Source of the DNA: Anaerobium acetethylicum | GTDB lineage: Bacteria > Bacillota > Clostridia > Lachnospirales > Lachnospiraceae | Assembly (NCBI RefSeq): GCF_900096945.1 | Contig: NZ_FMKA01000026.1 | Span: 1 to 52,862 of the forward strand | DNA length: 52,862 nucleotides | Reading direction: 5' to 3' | Shown here: one piece after another, positions 25,478-33,413 of the stretch | Position numbering within the stretch: position 1 is the stretch's first letter | Layout of the letters: each line of letters starts with the position of its first letter | Program-made: the position numbers and the translations under genes | Notes under the pieces: generated by a model | The model's database searches: none | Told to the model about the DNA's origin: nothing | Seen by the model: the letters and a program-made list of their open reading frames with translations, nothing else

Positions 25478-25762
25478 CTAATTCAGTTCTTCCTGACAGC
25501 TTTCAGCAAGCTCAGCCGGTTTCCTGCTTTCCTTTGCCGATACTAAATTTCCGATCTTGACGTTTGATTTCTGAAAAATCCGATAAGCCAGAAGACCTAA
25601 TATGATATCCAGGATGATAAGAATAAAAATGTTCCAAACATACCTGTTTTCCATTCCCAGCATGACGATTGCCGTTGCGAAGGTGAAAAAGCAGATCATA
25701 CAAAAACCAATAACACCATAAAAAGCTGCAGCTACCCAGAAGTTCCTTTTTGAAATACCCAT
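25478..25762 (-). CDS. Small two-helix membrane protein under c-di-GMP control
   Basis: I do not recognise this 94-residue protein. It has two hydrophobic helices at about residues 9-32 and 42-60 and a charged C-terminal tail of about 30 residues ending in EELN. AAGGGGGA lies seven bases ahead of the ATG. A c-di-GMP-I aptamer and a terminator lie 134-240 bases upstream on the same strand. The gene is the only one between them and the convergent terminator at 25442, so it should be the riboswitch's sole target. A role in surface attachment or motility change is a guess from that control alone. Confidence 0.75.
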   Translation of the reverse strand: MGISKRNFWVAAAFYGVIGFCMICFFTFATAIVMLGMENRYVWNIFILIILDIILGLLAYRIFQKSNVKIGNLVSAKESRKPAELAESCQEELN

Positions 25763-25895
25763 AGATGTCCCCCTTGATCTTTCATGTTGATTGGGTCGTA
25801 TAAACCGGATTGTCTGTCAGGCTGGAGTTTTACGTCATGCGGCTCCTCGCATAGAATTTTAAAATTATGGGAAATCAGAAGAATATCCTATAAAT

Positions 25896-25929
25896 TAAAA
25901 AAACATTGCCAGAAGCCCCTGGCAATGTT
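25896..25929 (-). terminator. Terminator of the riboswitch expression platform
   Basis: On the minus strand AACATTGCCAG pairs with CTGGCAATGTT and runs into seven T. It lies about 10 bases after the c-di-GMP aptamer and 134 bases before the small membrane protein gene. Confidence 0.85.
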
Positions 25930-26005
25930 GGAAAATTGCAGCTGGCTACCAGTTTAAAGGCCCTATAGTTTTGCGTCACAAGCTTTCGCTTGCTTTGCCA
26001 TATTT
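25930..26005 (-). promoter_or_regulatory. Cyclic di-GMP-I (GEMM-I) riboswitch
   Basis: On the minus strand the conserved parts appear in order: GGCAAAGC, a stem capped by a GAAA tetraloop (AAGCGAAAGCTT), GTGACGCAAAACTATAGGGC, CCTTTAAACTGG, then GTAGCCAGCTGC. These are the GEMM-I hallmarks, including GACGCAAA and the tetraloop-receptor side. A terminator follows directly. Whether the messenger turns the gene on or off cannot be read without folding. Confidence 0.88.
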
Positions 26006-26015
26006 GATTAATACC

Positions 26016-26044
26016 ATTGTATACTTTTTTAAATAATAAATCAA
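26016..26044 (-). promoter_or_regulatory. Promoter of the riboswitch transcript
   Basis: Minus-strand TTGATT (26044-26039) and TACAAT (26021-26016) are separated by 17 bases, placing the transcription start just before the aptamer. It sits immediately after the aldo/keto reductase stop codon. Confidence 0.65.
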
Positions 26045-26083
26045 TGAATATAAAAGATATTTCCAGAATGTCAGTAACAAATT

Positions 26084-27208
26084 CTATTTTTTGTCAAATA
26101 CCTCTGATATTTCCCTGACGATATCAATGACCTGCAGATGCTGCGGGCATACGGATTCGCATACGCCGCACTGTACGCAGGCAGAAGCCCTGTGCCCGTC
26201 TTTGGTAAGGGAGTCGTAGAAGAAGAATGGACGCTGGTCTCCCTTGTACGTTTTTACGGTATTGAAAGCGCGGATCATGTCCGGGATCAGGATCTGCTGC
26301 GGGCATCCGTCCACGCAGTAGCGGCAGCCTGTGCATGGAATGGTATCTGCGGCCAGGAGCTTTTCGGTCATCAGGTTTAGGTGTTCCCTCTCTTTTTCAG
26401 ACAGGGGACTGAAATCGCCCATGGTCTTCAGGTTGTCCTGCATCTGTTCCAGATTAGACATGCCGCTCAGTATGGTCATGATGCCGTCTAAAGATGCCAC
26501 ATAACGGAGGGCCCAGGAGGCGATGGAGTCGTCGGGGCGGAGCTCCTTCAGCATGGCTTCAAGTTCCGGGGGAAGGCTTGCCAGGGTGCCGCCTTTCACC
26601 GGCTCCATTACGATGATCGGCTTGTTATGTTTTCTGGCCACTTCGTAGCATTTTCCGGATTGAACCAGCTTGTTTTCCCAGTCCGCATAATTGATCTGCA
26701 GCTGGACGAATTCTGCTTCAGGGTGGGCCGTCAGCACCTGGTCAAGCAGTTCGGGGGTATCGTGGAAGGAAAAGCCGAAATGTTTGATCAGCCCTTTTTC
26801 CTTCATTTTCATCGCCCATTCCCAGCAATGGAAGCCGTCATATTTCTTCAAGTGTCCTTCCTCAATGCTGTGGAGCAGGTAAAAATCAAAATATCCCGCG
26901 CCGGTACGCTCCAGCTGTTCGTCAAATACACGCTGGATATCAGCTTCCGTGTTCAATTCCCAGGCAGGAAGCTTTGTGGCCAGAAAAAAAGATTCTCTTG
27001 GATGGCGGCTTGTCAGCGCCTCCCTGACTATGGATTCGGACTTGCCGCTGTGATAGATATAGGCCGTATCAAAGTAATTGAACCCTTTTTCCAGGCATAA
27101 ATCGACCATCTGGCAGACCTGCTCCAGATCGATTCCGTTTTCATTTTCGGGAAGTCTCATTAATCCAAATCCCAGTTTTGGCATTTGAAGCAAATTGTTG
27201 TTGTTCAT
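26084..27208 (-). CDS. Aldo/keto reductase with C-terminal 4Fe-4S domain
   Basis: A 374-residue oxidoreductase. The AKR barrel shows the catalytic set Asp/Tyr in YFDTAYIYHSGKSE, Lys in LATKLPAW and His in YLLHSIEE. The last 80 residues carry two ferredoxin motifs, CTGCRYCVDGCPQ and CVQCGVCESVCPQH. AKR-ferredoxin fusions of this type are common in anaerobes and are thought to link sugar or aldehyde reduction to ferredoxin electrons; the substrate is unknown. An AGGAG site precedes the start. It stands alone, with an IS66-like MITE upstream. Confidence 0.88.
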   Translation of the reverse strand: MNNNNLLQMPKLGFGLMRLPENENGIDLEQVCQMVDLCLEKGFNYFDTAYIYHSGKSESIVREALTSRHPRESFFLATKLPAWELNTEADIQRVFDEQLERTGAGYFDFYLLHSIEEGHLKKYDGFHCWEWAMKMKEKGLIKHFGFSFHDTPELLDQVLTAHPEAEFVQLQINYADWENKLVQSGKCYEVARKHNKPIIVMEPVKGGTLASLPPELEAMLKELRPDDSIASWALRYVASLDGIMTILSGMSNLEQMQDNLKTMGDFSPLSEKEREHLNLMTEKLLAADTIPCTGCRYCVDGCPQQILIPDMIRAFNTVKTYKGDQRPFFFYDSLTKDGHRASACVQCGVCESVCPQHLQVIDIVREISEVFDKK

Positions 27209-27280
27209 ATCGGTTTCTCCTTTGTCTGTGCGAATATGGCTGCGTGTAAGGTAACAGTCGCGTTCTTTATCATTCTAGCA

Positions 27281-27423
27281 GTAACTATTCAGTACTATGT
27301 CCTTCATAGTCACATATGATGCACAAAAATTGCAGAACCAGCAATTTTGCGCATGCAGAACTCGAGTTTTCATGCAAAACCAGCATAAAAACATCTCGCG
27401 GAACAGGAATTCTGAACAGTTAC
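27281..27423. mobile_element. IS66-like MITE, copy 2, with near 8-bp duplication
   Basis: A 143-bp element from GTAACTATTCAG to CTGAACAGTTAC, in reverse orientation to the copy at 15197. It is flanked by TTCTAGCA and TTCTATCA, seven of eight bases equal. It lies upstream of the aldo/keto reductase gene. Confidence 0.82.
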
Positions 27424-27558
27424 TTCTATCATACAGCTTAGAGATGGCTCTAAGTCAAGAAAAAAATAAAAAAACATGACGAATACAAGAATAAAAAACC
27501 TGCCACGATGAGGGAAATTAACGATTTTACAAATAGGAAAGCCAAAGGATGCATGAAA

Positions 27559-27567
27559 ATGATATAA
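27559..27567 (+). promoter_or_regulatory. Extended -10 promoter before the VanZ-like gene
   Basis: TGATATAAT has the TGn extension and a perfect TATAAT. The leader that follows contains GCAGCTC and GAGCTGC, able to pair across about 40 bases, so some RNA structure is likely. It matches no riboswitch class I know. Confidence 0.45.
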
Positions 27568-27685
27568 TGAAGTCGTTTGAATTTCCTGGATCAGGCATGC
27601 AAATCATAAAAACTGCAGCTCTGTTGATGGTTATGCCAAAGTGTGGATAAATCAGGAGCTGCACAGAAAAACGGGGGATAACGTT

Positions 27686-28204
27686 GTGAAAAATAGAAGA
27701 AGACAGATTTTCCGGATCCTGGTGATCCTTTGGATGGTACTCATATTCGCCTTTTCGGCACAGCCGGCAGATCAATCGACGGAAATCAGCCTGGGTGTCG
27801 GGAAAGCAGTCGGCAAGGTATTGATCAGGGATTTTGAACAGCTATCGGCTGCCCGGCAGACTGCCTATGCGGAGGATATTGATTTTGTCGTGCGTAAGAC
27901 GGCGCATGCTGCAGAATATGCAGTCCTGGGCATCCTGTTCATGTTTGCGCTTGGAAACAGCTGGGTGAGGTGGAGGCCTCTGGTTTCCTTTTTGTGCACT
28001 GTTCTCTACGCCGCCAGCGATGAGTTCCACCAGCGTTTCGTTCCGGGAAGGAGCGGACAGATCCGGGATGTGCTCATCGACAGCGCCGGTGCTGCCGCAG
28101 GTGTACTTTTGTTTGTTGGGATTTCTGTGTGGAGAAAGCGAAGGGAGAAAAATGCAGTCAATTCTGGAGATAAGTCATGTTTTAGAAAGATAATTCGAAG
28201 ATAA
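27686..28204 (+). CDS. VanZ-like family membrane protein
   Basis: A 172-residue membrane protein. The motif FSAQPADQST after the first helix, RKTAHAAEYAVLG, and SDEFHQRFVPGRSGQIRDVLID followed by a last helix are the VanZ-family pattern. VanZ gives low-level teicoplanin resistance in enterococci, but most chromosomal members have no known role. I start at the GTG (27686), with GGGGGAT seven bases ahead; the longer frame starting at 27641 has no ribosome binding site. It has about four hydrophobic segments. No van genes are nearby. Confidence 0.8.
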   Translation: MKNRRRQIFRILVILWMVLIFAFSAQPADQSTEISLGVGKAVGKVLIRDFEQLSAARQTAYAEDIDFVVRKTAHAAEYAVLGILFMFALGNSWVRWRPLVSFLCTVLYAASDEFHQRFVPGRSGQIRDVLIDSAGAAAGVLLFVGISVWRKRREKNAVNSGDKSCFRKIIRR

Positions 28205-28296
28205 GCTGAAAAATTAGATATAATGGGAAGTGTTGTGCGATTATGTGATAAATAGATTGAATTGCATATAATTTATTGATATAATGGTTGAAATAC

Positions 28297-28415
28297 GTAA
28301 CTCTGTGAAAGAGTGCACGAATAGCAAAACCAGCAATTTGGCGCACGCATGTCTCGGGTTTTTATGCAAATTCAGCATAAAAACACCTCGCGAGACAGGG
28401 GTTCTGAGCAGTTAC
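28297..28415. mobile_element. IS66-like MITE, copy 3, shortened
   Basis: A 119-bp copy from GTAACT to CTGAGCAGTTAC. The right 90 bases closely follow the copy at 15197 in reverse; part of the left arm is lost. No target duplication is visible. The DUF4177 gene starts 31 bases after it. Confidence 0.75.
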
Positions 28416-28446
28416 CTGCAAAATATCAAATAGGGGGTACAAAACC

Positions 28447-28617
28447 ATGCAAAAGTGGGAGTACAAAATTCTGGATTTTGAAAAGGTGTTCTATGCTGCA
28501 AATGCGGATGGGGAAATCGTGAAGCTGTTGAACGGTCTTGGCCAGGAAGGCTGGGAGCTTGTCGGACACGCAACTTTCAACGTGCATATGTTTGTTTTGA
28601 AGCGCGCAATCGAATAA
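28447..28617 (+). CDS. DUF4177 small protein
   Basis: A 56-residue protein with the DUF4177 pattern: WEYKILDF at the start, LNGLGQEGWELVGHA in the middle and FVLKRA at the end. The fold is a small beta-sheet domain of unknown function. A GGGGGT site lies before the ATG. A strong hairpin terminator follows at 28631. It is too short to be found by length-based gene calling but clearly belongs to the family. Confidence 0.85.
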   Translation: MQKWEYKILDFEKVFYAANADGEIVKLLNGLGQEGWELVGHATFNVHMFVLKRAIE

Positions 28618-28630
28618 GCGGGCAGGCGCA

Positions 28631-28693
28631 AAAGCCCGATACCCTGGATGCTGTGAACTCCGTTCGCAGGACCTCCGTGGTATCGGGCTTCTG
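28631..28693 (+). terminator. Terminator after the DUF4177 gene
   Basis: AGCCCGATACC pairs with GGTATCGGGCTT across a long, itself partly paired loop. The T-run is short (TTCTGT). Confidence 0.6.
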
Positions 28694-28763
28694 TATGTTC
28701 ATATTTTAAGGGAAAGTTCGTCCTGTGAGATATAAATGCTCCGCTGTCATATCCCCTTTTCGC

Positions 28764-30560
28764 TTATTCCTTCCGGTTCAGATACCGCCAAAGCGTCGTT
28801 CTGCTGATCTGTAGCTTCTGGGCTGCAAGGGTCTGGTTGCCGCCGGATTCCTTCAGCACATGCTGAATGATATCATTGTTGATTTCTTCCAGAGATCTGT
28901 TAAGATCCAGCTGGAGGCCGTTCGCTGTATTTTTCATTTCAGAAGTTAACGTAGCCTTCGCCTGTTCCAAAGTGGAACGAACGGTTGATGTCTGTATATA
29001 GGGAGTGTCTGTCAGGACCACCAGCTCGGTCAGTATCTGCTTGAACTGGGTATAATTGTATGGCCAGTCATAATGCTGCAGAAGATCCATGGCGTTCGGT
29101 TCGAACCCGATGATCTGTTTGCCCAGCTCCACATTCAGGTCGGCAAGGTAAAGGCTTGAGAAGGCCGGAAGCTCTTCCAGCCTGTCCCGCAGGGGAGGAA
29201 GGTGGATGCTCAGACAGGACAGGCGGTTGAGGAATACGATGCCTGCAGCTGGCATTGTTTCATTTTTATCGCATACGCAGGAAATAATCACTTTGTTCCT
29301 GCGGCACAGGTCCATATCGAGTATGATGGATAACAGATGTTTCTGCCTTTCGCTGGAAAGCTCCTCAATGCCTTGGAAATACAACGTATTCTGATTGTCG
29401 TTGAGAGGAGAGTTGTAGTGGTTTGTCAGATAGCCCCAGCTCTTGTCGTTCATGAGCCCGCAGTCTATGGTCACAAGCGGGTTTTTGTTCAGTTTGCTCT
29501 GGGTGTAGATGACCCGGGCTATCTGTTCTTTTCCTGTCCCCTGCTCGCCGGTGATCATGACCGGAAAGTCGCTCTGGCTGATCTGGAGGATGGAATCCTG
29601 AATATCGCCCATGCTTCCCTGGATGTTGTAAAAACTGTTCGAAAATTTCTTCTCAGCGTCTTTTCTATTTGTAAACTGGATTCCGTATTTGCCTGAAAGC
29701 ATGGGGATTCCGGAAGAGACGCAGTAGAATGCGGTGTAACGGCTGGAGAGATAGGGATAGATTTTTCCAGTGATGGAGTAGAGGGTATCGTTGACGTTCT
29801 TAAAGGTTTTGTGATAATCTTCATTTAATACCTTTGGAATATCCTTTTTCAATAACTCGTAGAACCCATCGGCATCCGGGTTTTTCCAGGTGGACATGTA
29901 GAGGTTTTCGTTGCTGTCAAAGACGATGATGTCGGAGGTGCTGCCGTCGATGATATTGTGGAGAAGAGAGTTTTCCTCCTTCAGATCCACATAGCTGCTG
30001 CATATTTTAACAGCCTGGTCCAGAGCGCTCTCTATGCTTTCCTGCCCGGAAGTGATCAGGATGGAGTTCAGTCCCAGGTGTCTTGCGGCGTTGTTGGTAA
30101 TTACGTCGCATACGATCATGGAATATCCGTTTTCCTTGAGCCGCGTAAGGGTGTCTAGTACTTCGTTTTCGTTATGGATCGTTACGATGTCGATCTGATA
30201 GCGCAGCAGCGAACAGAGAAGATGGGCGTTTTCGGTAATGCTGGGAAATCCAACGATGGCATAGCGGTCCGTATAGTTCTGGGCAAGCTTCATGGCCCGG
30301 AGAATGTCATAAACGGACAGGGAAATCTCGATAACCGGAATATGGGTAATGCGCCCGATCAATTCGGCAGTTCCTCCACGGGAAATGATGGCATCATAAT
30401 TCGTCTGAAGATTGTCCCTGGCAATGGCGACTCCTTCTTCAAGATTGCCTGTATAGACATCAATTTCGATATCTGCCCTGTCAGCAGCAGCTTTTTTCAG
30501 TGCGGTCTTCATGGAATCATAGGGAGCGATTCCAAGAAGATGTATGGGTCTGTTTTTCAT
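28764..30560 (-). CDS. PrpR-type regulator with AAA+ and Fis-type HTH
   Basis: A 598-residue transcription regulator. Residues 1-190 are a PrpR-N sensor domain, as in propionate and sugar-catabolism activators. Residues 200-310 look like a PAS-like part. Residues 325-500 form an AAA+ domain with Walker A GEQGTGKEQ. The last 45 residues are a Fis-type HTH (GGNQTLAAQKLQISRTTLWRYL). The GAFTGA loop needed to contact sigma-54 is not seen, and the region where it should be reads SWGYLTNHYNSPLND. It may therefore work without sigma-54. The gene is divergent from the AraC regulator of the galactoside locus. Confidence 0.82.
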   Translation of the reverse strand: MKNRPIHLLGIAPYDSMKTALKKAAADRADIEIDVYTGNLEEGVAIARDNLQTNYDAIISRGGTAELIGRITHIPVIEISLSVYDILRAMKLAQNYTDRYAIVGFPSITENAHLLCSLLRYQIDIVTIHNENEVLDTLTRLKENGYSMIVCDVITNNAARHLGLNSILITSGQESIESALDQAVKICSSYVDLKEENSLLHNIIDGSTSDIIVFDSNENLYMSTWKNPDADGFYELLKKDIPKVLNEDYHKTFKNVNDTLYSITGKIYPYLSSRYTAFYCVSSGIPMLSGKYGIQFTNRKDAEKKFSNSFYNIQGSMGDIQDSILQISQSDFPVMITGEQGTGKEQIARVIYTQSKLNKNPLVTIDCGLMNDKSWGYLTNHYNSPLNDNQNTLYFQGIEELSSERQKHLLSIILDMDLCRRNKVIISCVCDKNETMPAAGIVFLNRLSCLSIHLPPLRDRLEELPAFSSLYLADLNVELGKQIIGFEPNAMDLLQHYDWPYNYTQFKQILTELVVLTDTPYIQTSTVRSTLEQAKATLTSEMKNTANGLQLDLNRSLEEINNDIIQHVLKESGGNQTLAAQKLQISRTTLWRYLNRKE

Positions 30561-30657
30561 AGCTTGCGCTCCTTTCGTTTTGGTTTCCTATAGCATATCA
30601 TATTGAAACAATGTTTTCCATAGAACGGCATTAAAGTGTTTCAAAATAAAACAAAAA

Positions 30658-30765
30658 ATGGTACCTGGTACCATAAACAGAAAAAATGGTACCAGGTACC
30701 ATGAACAAATCATGAACAAAATGGTACCCAAAATGGTACCAGGTACCAAATCCGCAGGTACCGAA
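30658..30765. repeat. GGTACC-family array with a perfect 17-bp stem
   Basis: ATGGTACCTGGTACCAT (30658-30674) and its exact complement ATGGTACCAGGTACCAT (30686-30702) flank an 11-base loop. Three or more further GGTACC copies follow up to 30765. The array fills the space between the divergent regulators and runs up to the araC ribosome binding site. Confidence 0.85.
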
Positions 30766-30780
30766 TCAGGAGGTGGCAGG

Positions 30781-31707
30781 ATGGCAAAGAAAAAAACAAA
30801 AGTAGAGTTCCGATATTATGAAATTCCACCGGATGAAATGATACTGGCTTTGTTGGGGGATAGCTGGATCCGGCCATATGGGATGGGCGCTGACTTTCTG
30901 CATTTCCATAATTTTCTGGAGATCGGATACTGCCACTGGGGGACAGGGGAACTCGTTATTGGGGAGCAGAGCTACCGCTTTGAGGAGAATATGATTGAAA
31001 TTGTTCCCCCGAATCTGCCCCATACGACGAACAGCGATCAGGGAACGGAAAGCTTCTGGGAATGGATGTATTTTGATATGGAAAAATACCTGAATAGCAT
31101 ATATAAAGAGGATCCCCAGTTCGTGCAGAAGCTGCTGGAAAGAATCTACCGGGAACCGTATATACTTCGCGCTGAGGAGCATCCTGCCCTGGCAGGCATT
31201 CTGAGGTCGATTATCATGGAAATGAAGAACAAGAAGAAATATTACCAGGAAAGCGCGAAAGGCTATCTGCATGCGTTGATTGTGGAAATCCTGAGGCTGG
31301 ATGACCATGAGGAAAGCAAGAGGAGGACAAAACAGAAAATGGGGCAGATTGCGGATGCGCTTCAGTTCGTTGCAGACCATTACCGGGAGGAAATCAAAAT
31401 CCTGCAGCTGGCGGAATCCTGCAATATGAGCGAAAGCCATTTCCGCCGGATCTTTTTGGAAACCATGAATATGAAGCCGGGAGATTATCTGAATCTGGTC
31501 CGCGTGCAGAATGCGTGTGAAATCATCAAGAAGACGAATGTTTCCATGGAGGATGTGGCGTACAGGGTCGGATTCGAAACGGTATCTACATTTAACCGCA
31601 ATTTCAAAAAACTGACGGGTCTGTCGCCCTATCAGTGGAAACGGTCGGCAGATAATTTTGAAGGGAAGCTGCTGAATTATAAAATCAGTGCGCAGAAGGG
31701 CTGGTAG
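30781..31707 (+). CDS. AraC-family regulator of the galactoside locus
   Basis: A 308-residue regulator. Residues 1-120 are a cupin-type sugar-sensing domain (HNFLEIGYCHWGTGEL, IVPPNLPHTT), and the last 100 residues hold the two AraC HTH motifs (LAESCNMSESHFRRIF and EDVAYRVGFETVSTFNRNF). I start at 30781, where AGGAGG lies eight bases before the ATG; the upstream open frame merely translates the GGTACC repeats. It directly precedes the solute-binding protein gene and most likely activates that operon when a galactoside is present. Confidence 0.87.
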   Translation: MAKKKTKVEFRYYEIPPDEMILALLGDSWIRPYGMGADFLHFHNFLEIGYCHWGTGELVIGEQSYRFEENMIEIVPPNLPHTTNSDQGTESFWEWMYFDMEKYLNSIYKEDPQFVQKLLERIYREPYILRAEEHPALAGILRSIIMEMKNKKKYYQESAKGYLHALIVEILRLDDHEESKRRTKQKMGQIADALQFVADHYREEIKILQLAESCNMSESHFRRIFLETMNMKPGDYLNLVRVQNACEIIKKTNVSMEDVAYRVGFETVSTFNRNFKKLTGLSPYQWKRSADNFEGKLLNYKISAQKGW

Positions 31708-31805
31708 AGTCCGCGAGGAGGCGCATGACGCGCAAGAAGAATATGTCGCAGAAGCGACTGCGCATCAGCGCGAGAGTTTCGCAAGCGAAACTCTTTGTTA
31801 TTACA
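31708..31805. terminator. Hairpin cluster after araC
   Basis: GTCGCAGAAGCGAC and GAGTTTCGCAAGCGAAACTC are strong hairpins, the second followed by TTTGTT. It probably ends the araC transcript. The remaining spacer carries the promoter and leader hairpin of the next operon. Confidence 0.6.
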
Positions 31806-31859
31806 TGGTCGAATTTGCGCATTTTTTAATTGAATATAAAAACTATATTGATAAAGCTT

Positions 31860-31868
31860 TGGTATAAT
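31860..31868 (+). promoter_or_regulatory. Extended -10 promoter of the galactoside operon
   Basis: TGGTATAAT has the TGn extension. No good -35 box lies 17 bases upstream, which fits a promoter needing an activator such as the AraC protein. Confidence 0.55.
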
Positions 31869-31910
31869 ATGCATATAAACAAGTTCCTAACGGACTGGAG
31901 AATGTGCACA

Positions 31911-31961
31911 ATTACCAAAGCTTTTTCTGATTTACAGAAAAGCTCGTCCTAATCTGGTAAT
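31911..31961 (+). promoter_or_regulatory. Leader hairpin of the galactoside operon
   Basis: ATTACCA pairs with TGGTAAT around an inner stem AGCTTTTTCTG with CAGAAAAGCT. It has no T-run after it and matches no riboswitch I know. It may stabilise the transcript. Confidence 0.5.
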
Positions 31962-32004
31962 CTCTTCTGAAGATAGGCGTCAAATTTTAAGGAGGATATG
32001 AAAA

Positions 32005-33330
32005 ATGAGAAAAAAAGTAATGGCAGTTTTAGTAGCAGCGAGTATGGTGCTTTCATTAACAGCTTGCGGAGGTTCCGGTGACTCATCTTCCAATAATACA
32101 GAAGGAAAAACAGAAACGGAAGCTGCAGGAGGAGAAAACGAACTGACAGTATGGTGCTGGGATCCGGCATTCAATATGTATGCCATGGAAGAGGCGGAAA
32201 AGGAATATCAGAAAGAAAATCCTGATTTTAAATTAAATATCGTTGAAACCCCGTGGGCTGATGTCCAGACAAAACTGACAACGGCAGCCAGCTCAGGAGA
32301 CCTGTCTTCCCTGCCGGATATTTTACTGATGCAGGACAATGCATTCCAGAAAAACGTAATCAGCTATCCGGACGCATTCGCAGATCTGACAGGATCAGGG
32401 ATCGATTTTGCGTCATTTGCAGGAGCGAAAACAGCTTATTCCGTAGTAGAAGGCAAGAATTACGGGGTACCGTTCGACAACGGCGCGGTAATCGCATGCT
32501 ACAGAACGGACATCCTGGAACAGGCGGGCTACACGGTGGATGACTTCACGGACATCTCCTGGTCGGAATACATAAAGATCGGAAAAGATGTTCTGGAAAA
32601 AACAGGAAAACCGTTACTGTCCTGTCTGTCTGGCGAATCAGACCTGATTGTGATGATGCTCCAGTCTGCAGGCGCAAGTTTGTTTGACGAAGAAGGAAAT
32701 CCAAGCATGGTCGACAATGCTGCTTTAAAAGAAGTTATGGACACCTATGCTGAATTAGTAAAAAGCGGCGTACTTGTAGAAGTGAATGACTGGGATCAGT
32801 ATATCGGAACTATGACAAACAGCACAGTAGCCGGAACAATCAACGGATGCTGGATCATGGCAAGCATACAGACAGCAGAAGACCAGTCAGGAAAATGGGC
32901 AATCACCAATATGCCGAAACTGGATAAAGCGGCAGATGCAACAAACTATTCCAACAATGGCGGATCAAGCTGGGCAGTGACTACGAACTGCAAAAACATG
33001 GAACTGGCAGAAGATTTTCTGGCGAAGACCTTTGCAGGAAGCGTAGCTTTCTATGAAACGATTCTTCCGGCTTCAGGTGCAATCGCGACCTATTCACCGG
33101 CAGCAAAGAGCGACGTATACAGCGAACCACAGGAATTCTTTGGAGGAGCGCCGGTATATGCACAGATCTCCGAATTTGCATCAAAAGTGCCATCCAACAA
33201 TACGGGAGTATATTACTATGAAGCCCGTGACGCGGTGGCAACGGCAGTTACCAATATCGTGGCAGGAGCTGATGTCGAAACTGAAATCGCAGCCGCAGAA
33301 GATACCGTTAATTTTGCAATGGGTAAATAA
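32005..33330 (+). CDS. ABC sugar solute-binding lipoprotein, galactoside locus
   Basis: A 441-residue binding protein of the family 1 type. The signal peptide ends in the lipobox LTAC with Cys21, followed by a Ser/Thr/Glu-rich linker. The fold begins at NELTVWCWDPAF. It is the first gene of an operon with two permeases and two beta-galactosidases, so the ligand is probably a galactosylated oligosaccharide. An AAGGAGG site precedes the start. A stem-loop at 33349-33383 lies after its stop and could protect its part of the mRNA and so raise its level above the permeases. Confidence 0.9.
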   Translation: MRKKVMAVLVAASMVLSLTACGGSGDSSSNNTEGKTETEAAGGENELTVWCWDPAFNMYAMEEAEKEYQKENPDFKLNIVETPWADVQTKLTTAASSGDLSSLPDILLMQDNAFQKNVISYPDAFADLTGSGIDFASFAGAKTAYSVVEGKNYGVPFDNGAVIACYRTDILEQAGYTVDDFTDISWSEYIKIGKDVLEKTGKPLLSCLSGESDLIVMMLQSAGASLFDEEGNPSMVDNAALKEVMDTYAELVKSGVLVEVNDWDQYIGTMTNSTVAGTINGCWIMASIQTAEDQSGKWAITNMPKLDKAADATNYSNNGGSSWAVTTNCKNMELAEDFLAKTFAGSVAFYETILPASGAIATYSPAAKSDVYSEPQEFFGGAPVYAQISEFASKVPSNNTGVYYYEARDAVATAVTNIVAGADVETEIAAAEDTVNFAMGK

Positions 33331-33348
33331 TAAGTCCCTGTTATGCAA

Positions 33349-33383
33349 TATGGGGAGCCGCCGGCAACAGGCTGTTCCCCATA
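33349..33383 (+). other. Stem-loop between binding protein and permease genes
   Basis: TATGGGGA pairs with TCCCCATA around inner AGCC and GGCT. There is no T-run, so it is more likely an mRNA-stability element than a terminator. Confidence 0.6.
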
Positions 33384-33413
33384 ATAATTGATTGATGTAA
33401 AGGAGGCATTTCG

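Noticed and set aside
27559-27660. A riboswitch before the VanZ-like gene
   Set aside because: Some pairing is visible, but no known aptamer consensus could be matched.
27686-28204. Glycopeptide resistance locus
   Set aside because: Only a VanZ-family protein is present; none of vanHAX or a VanRS-type regulator is nearby.
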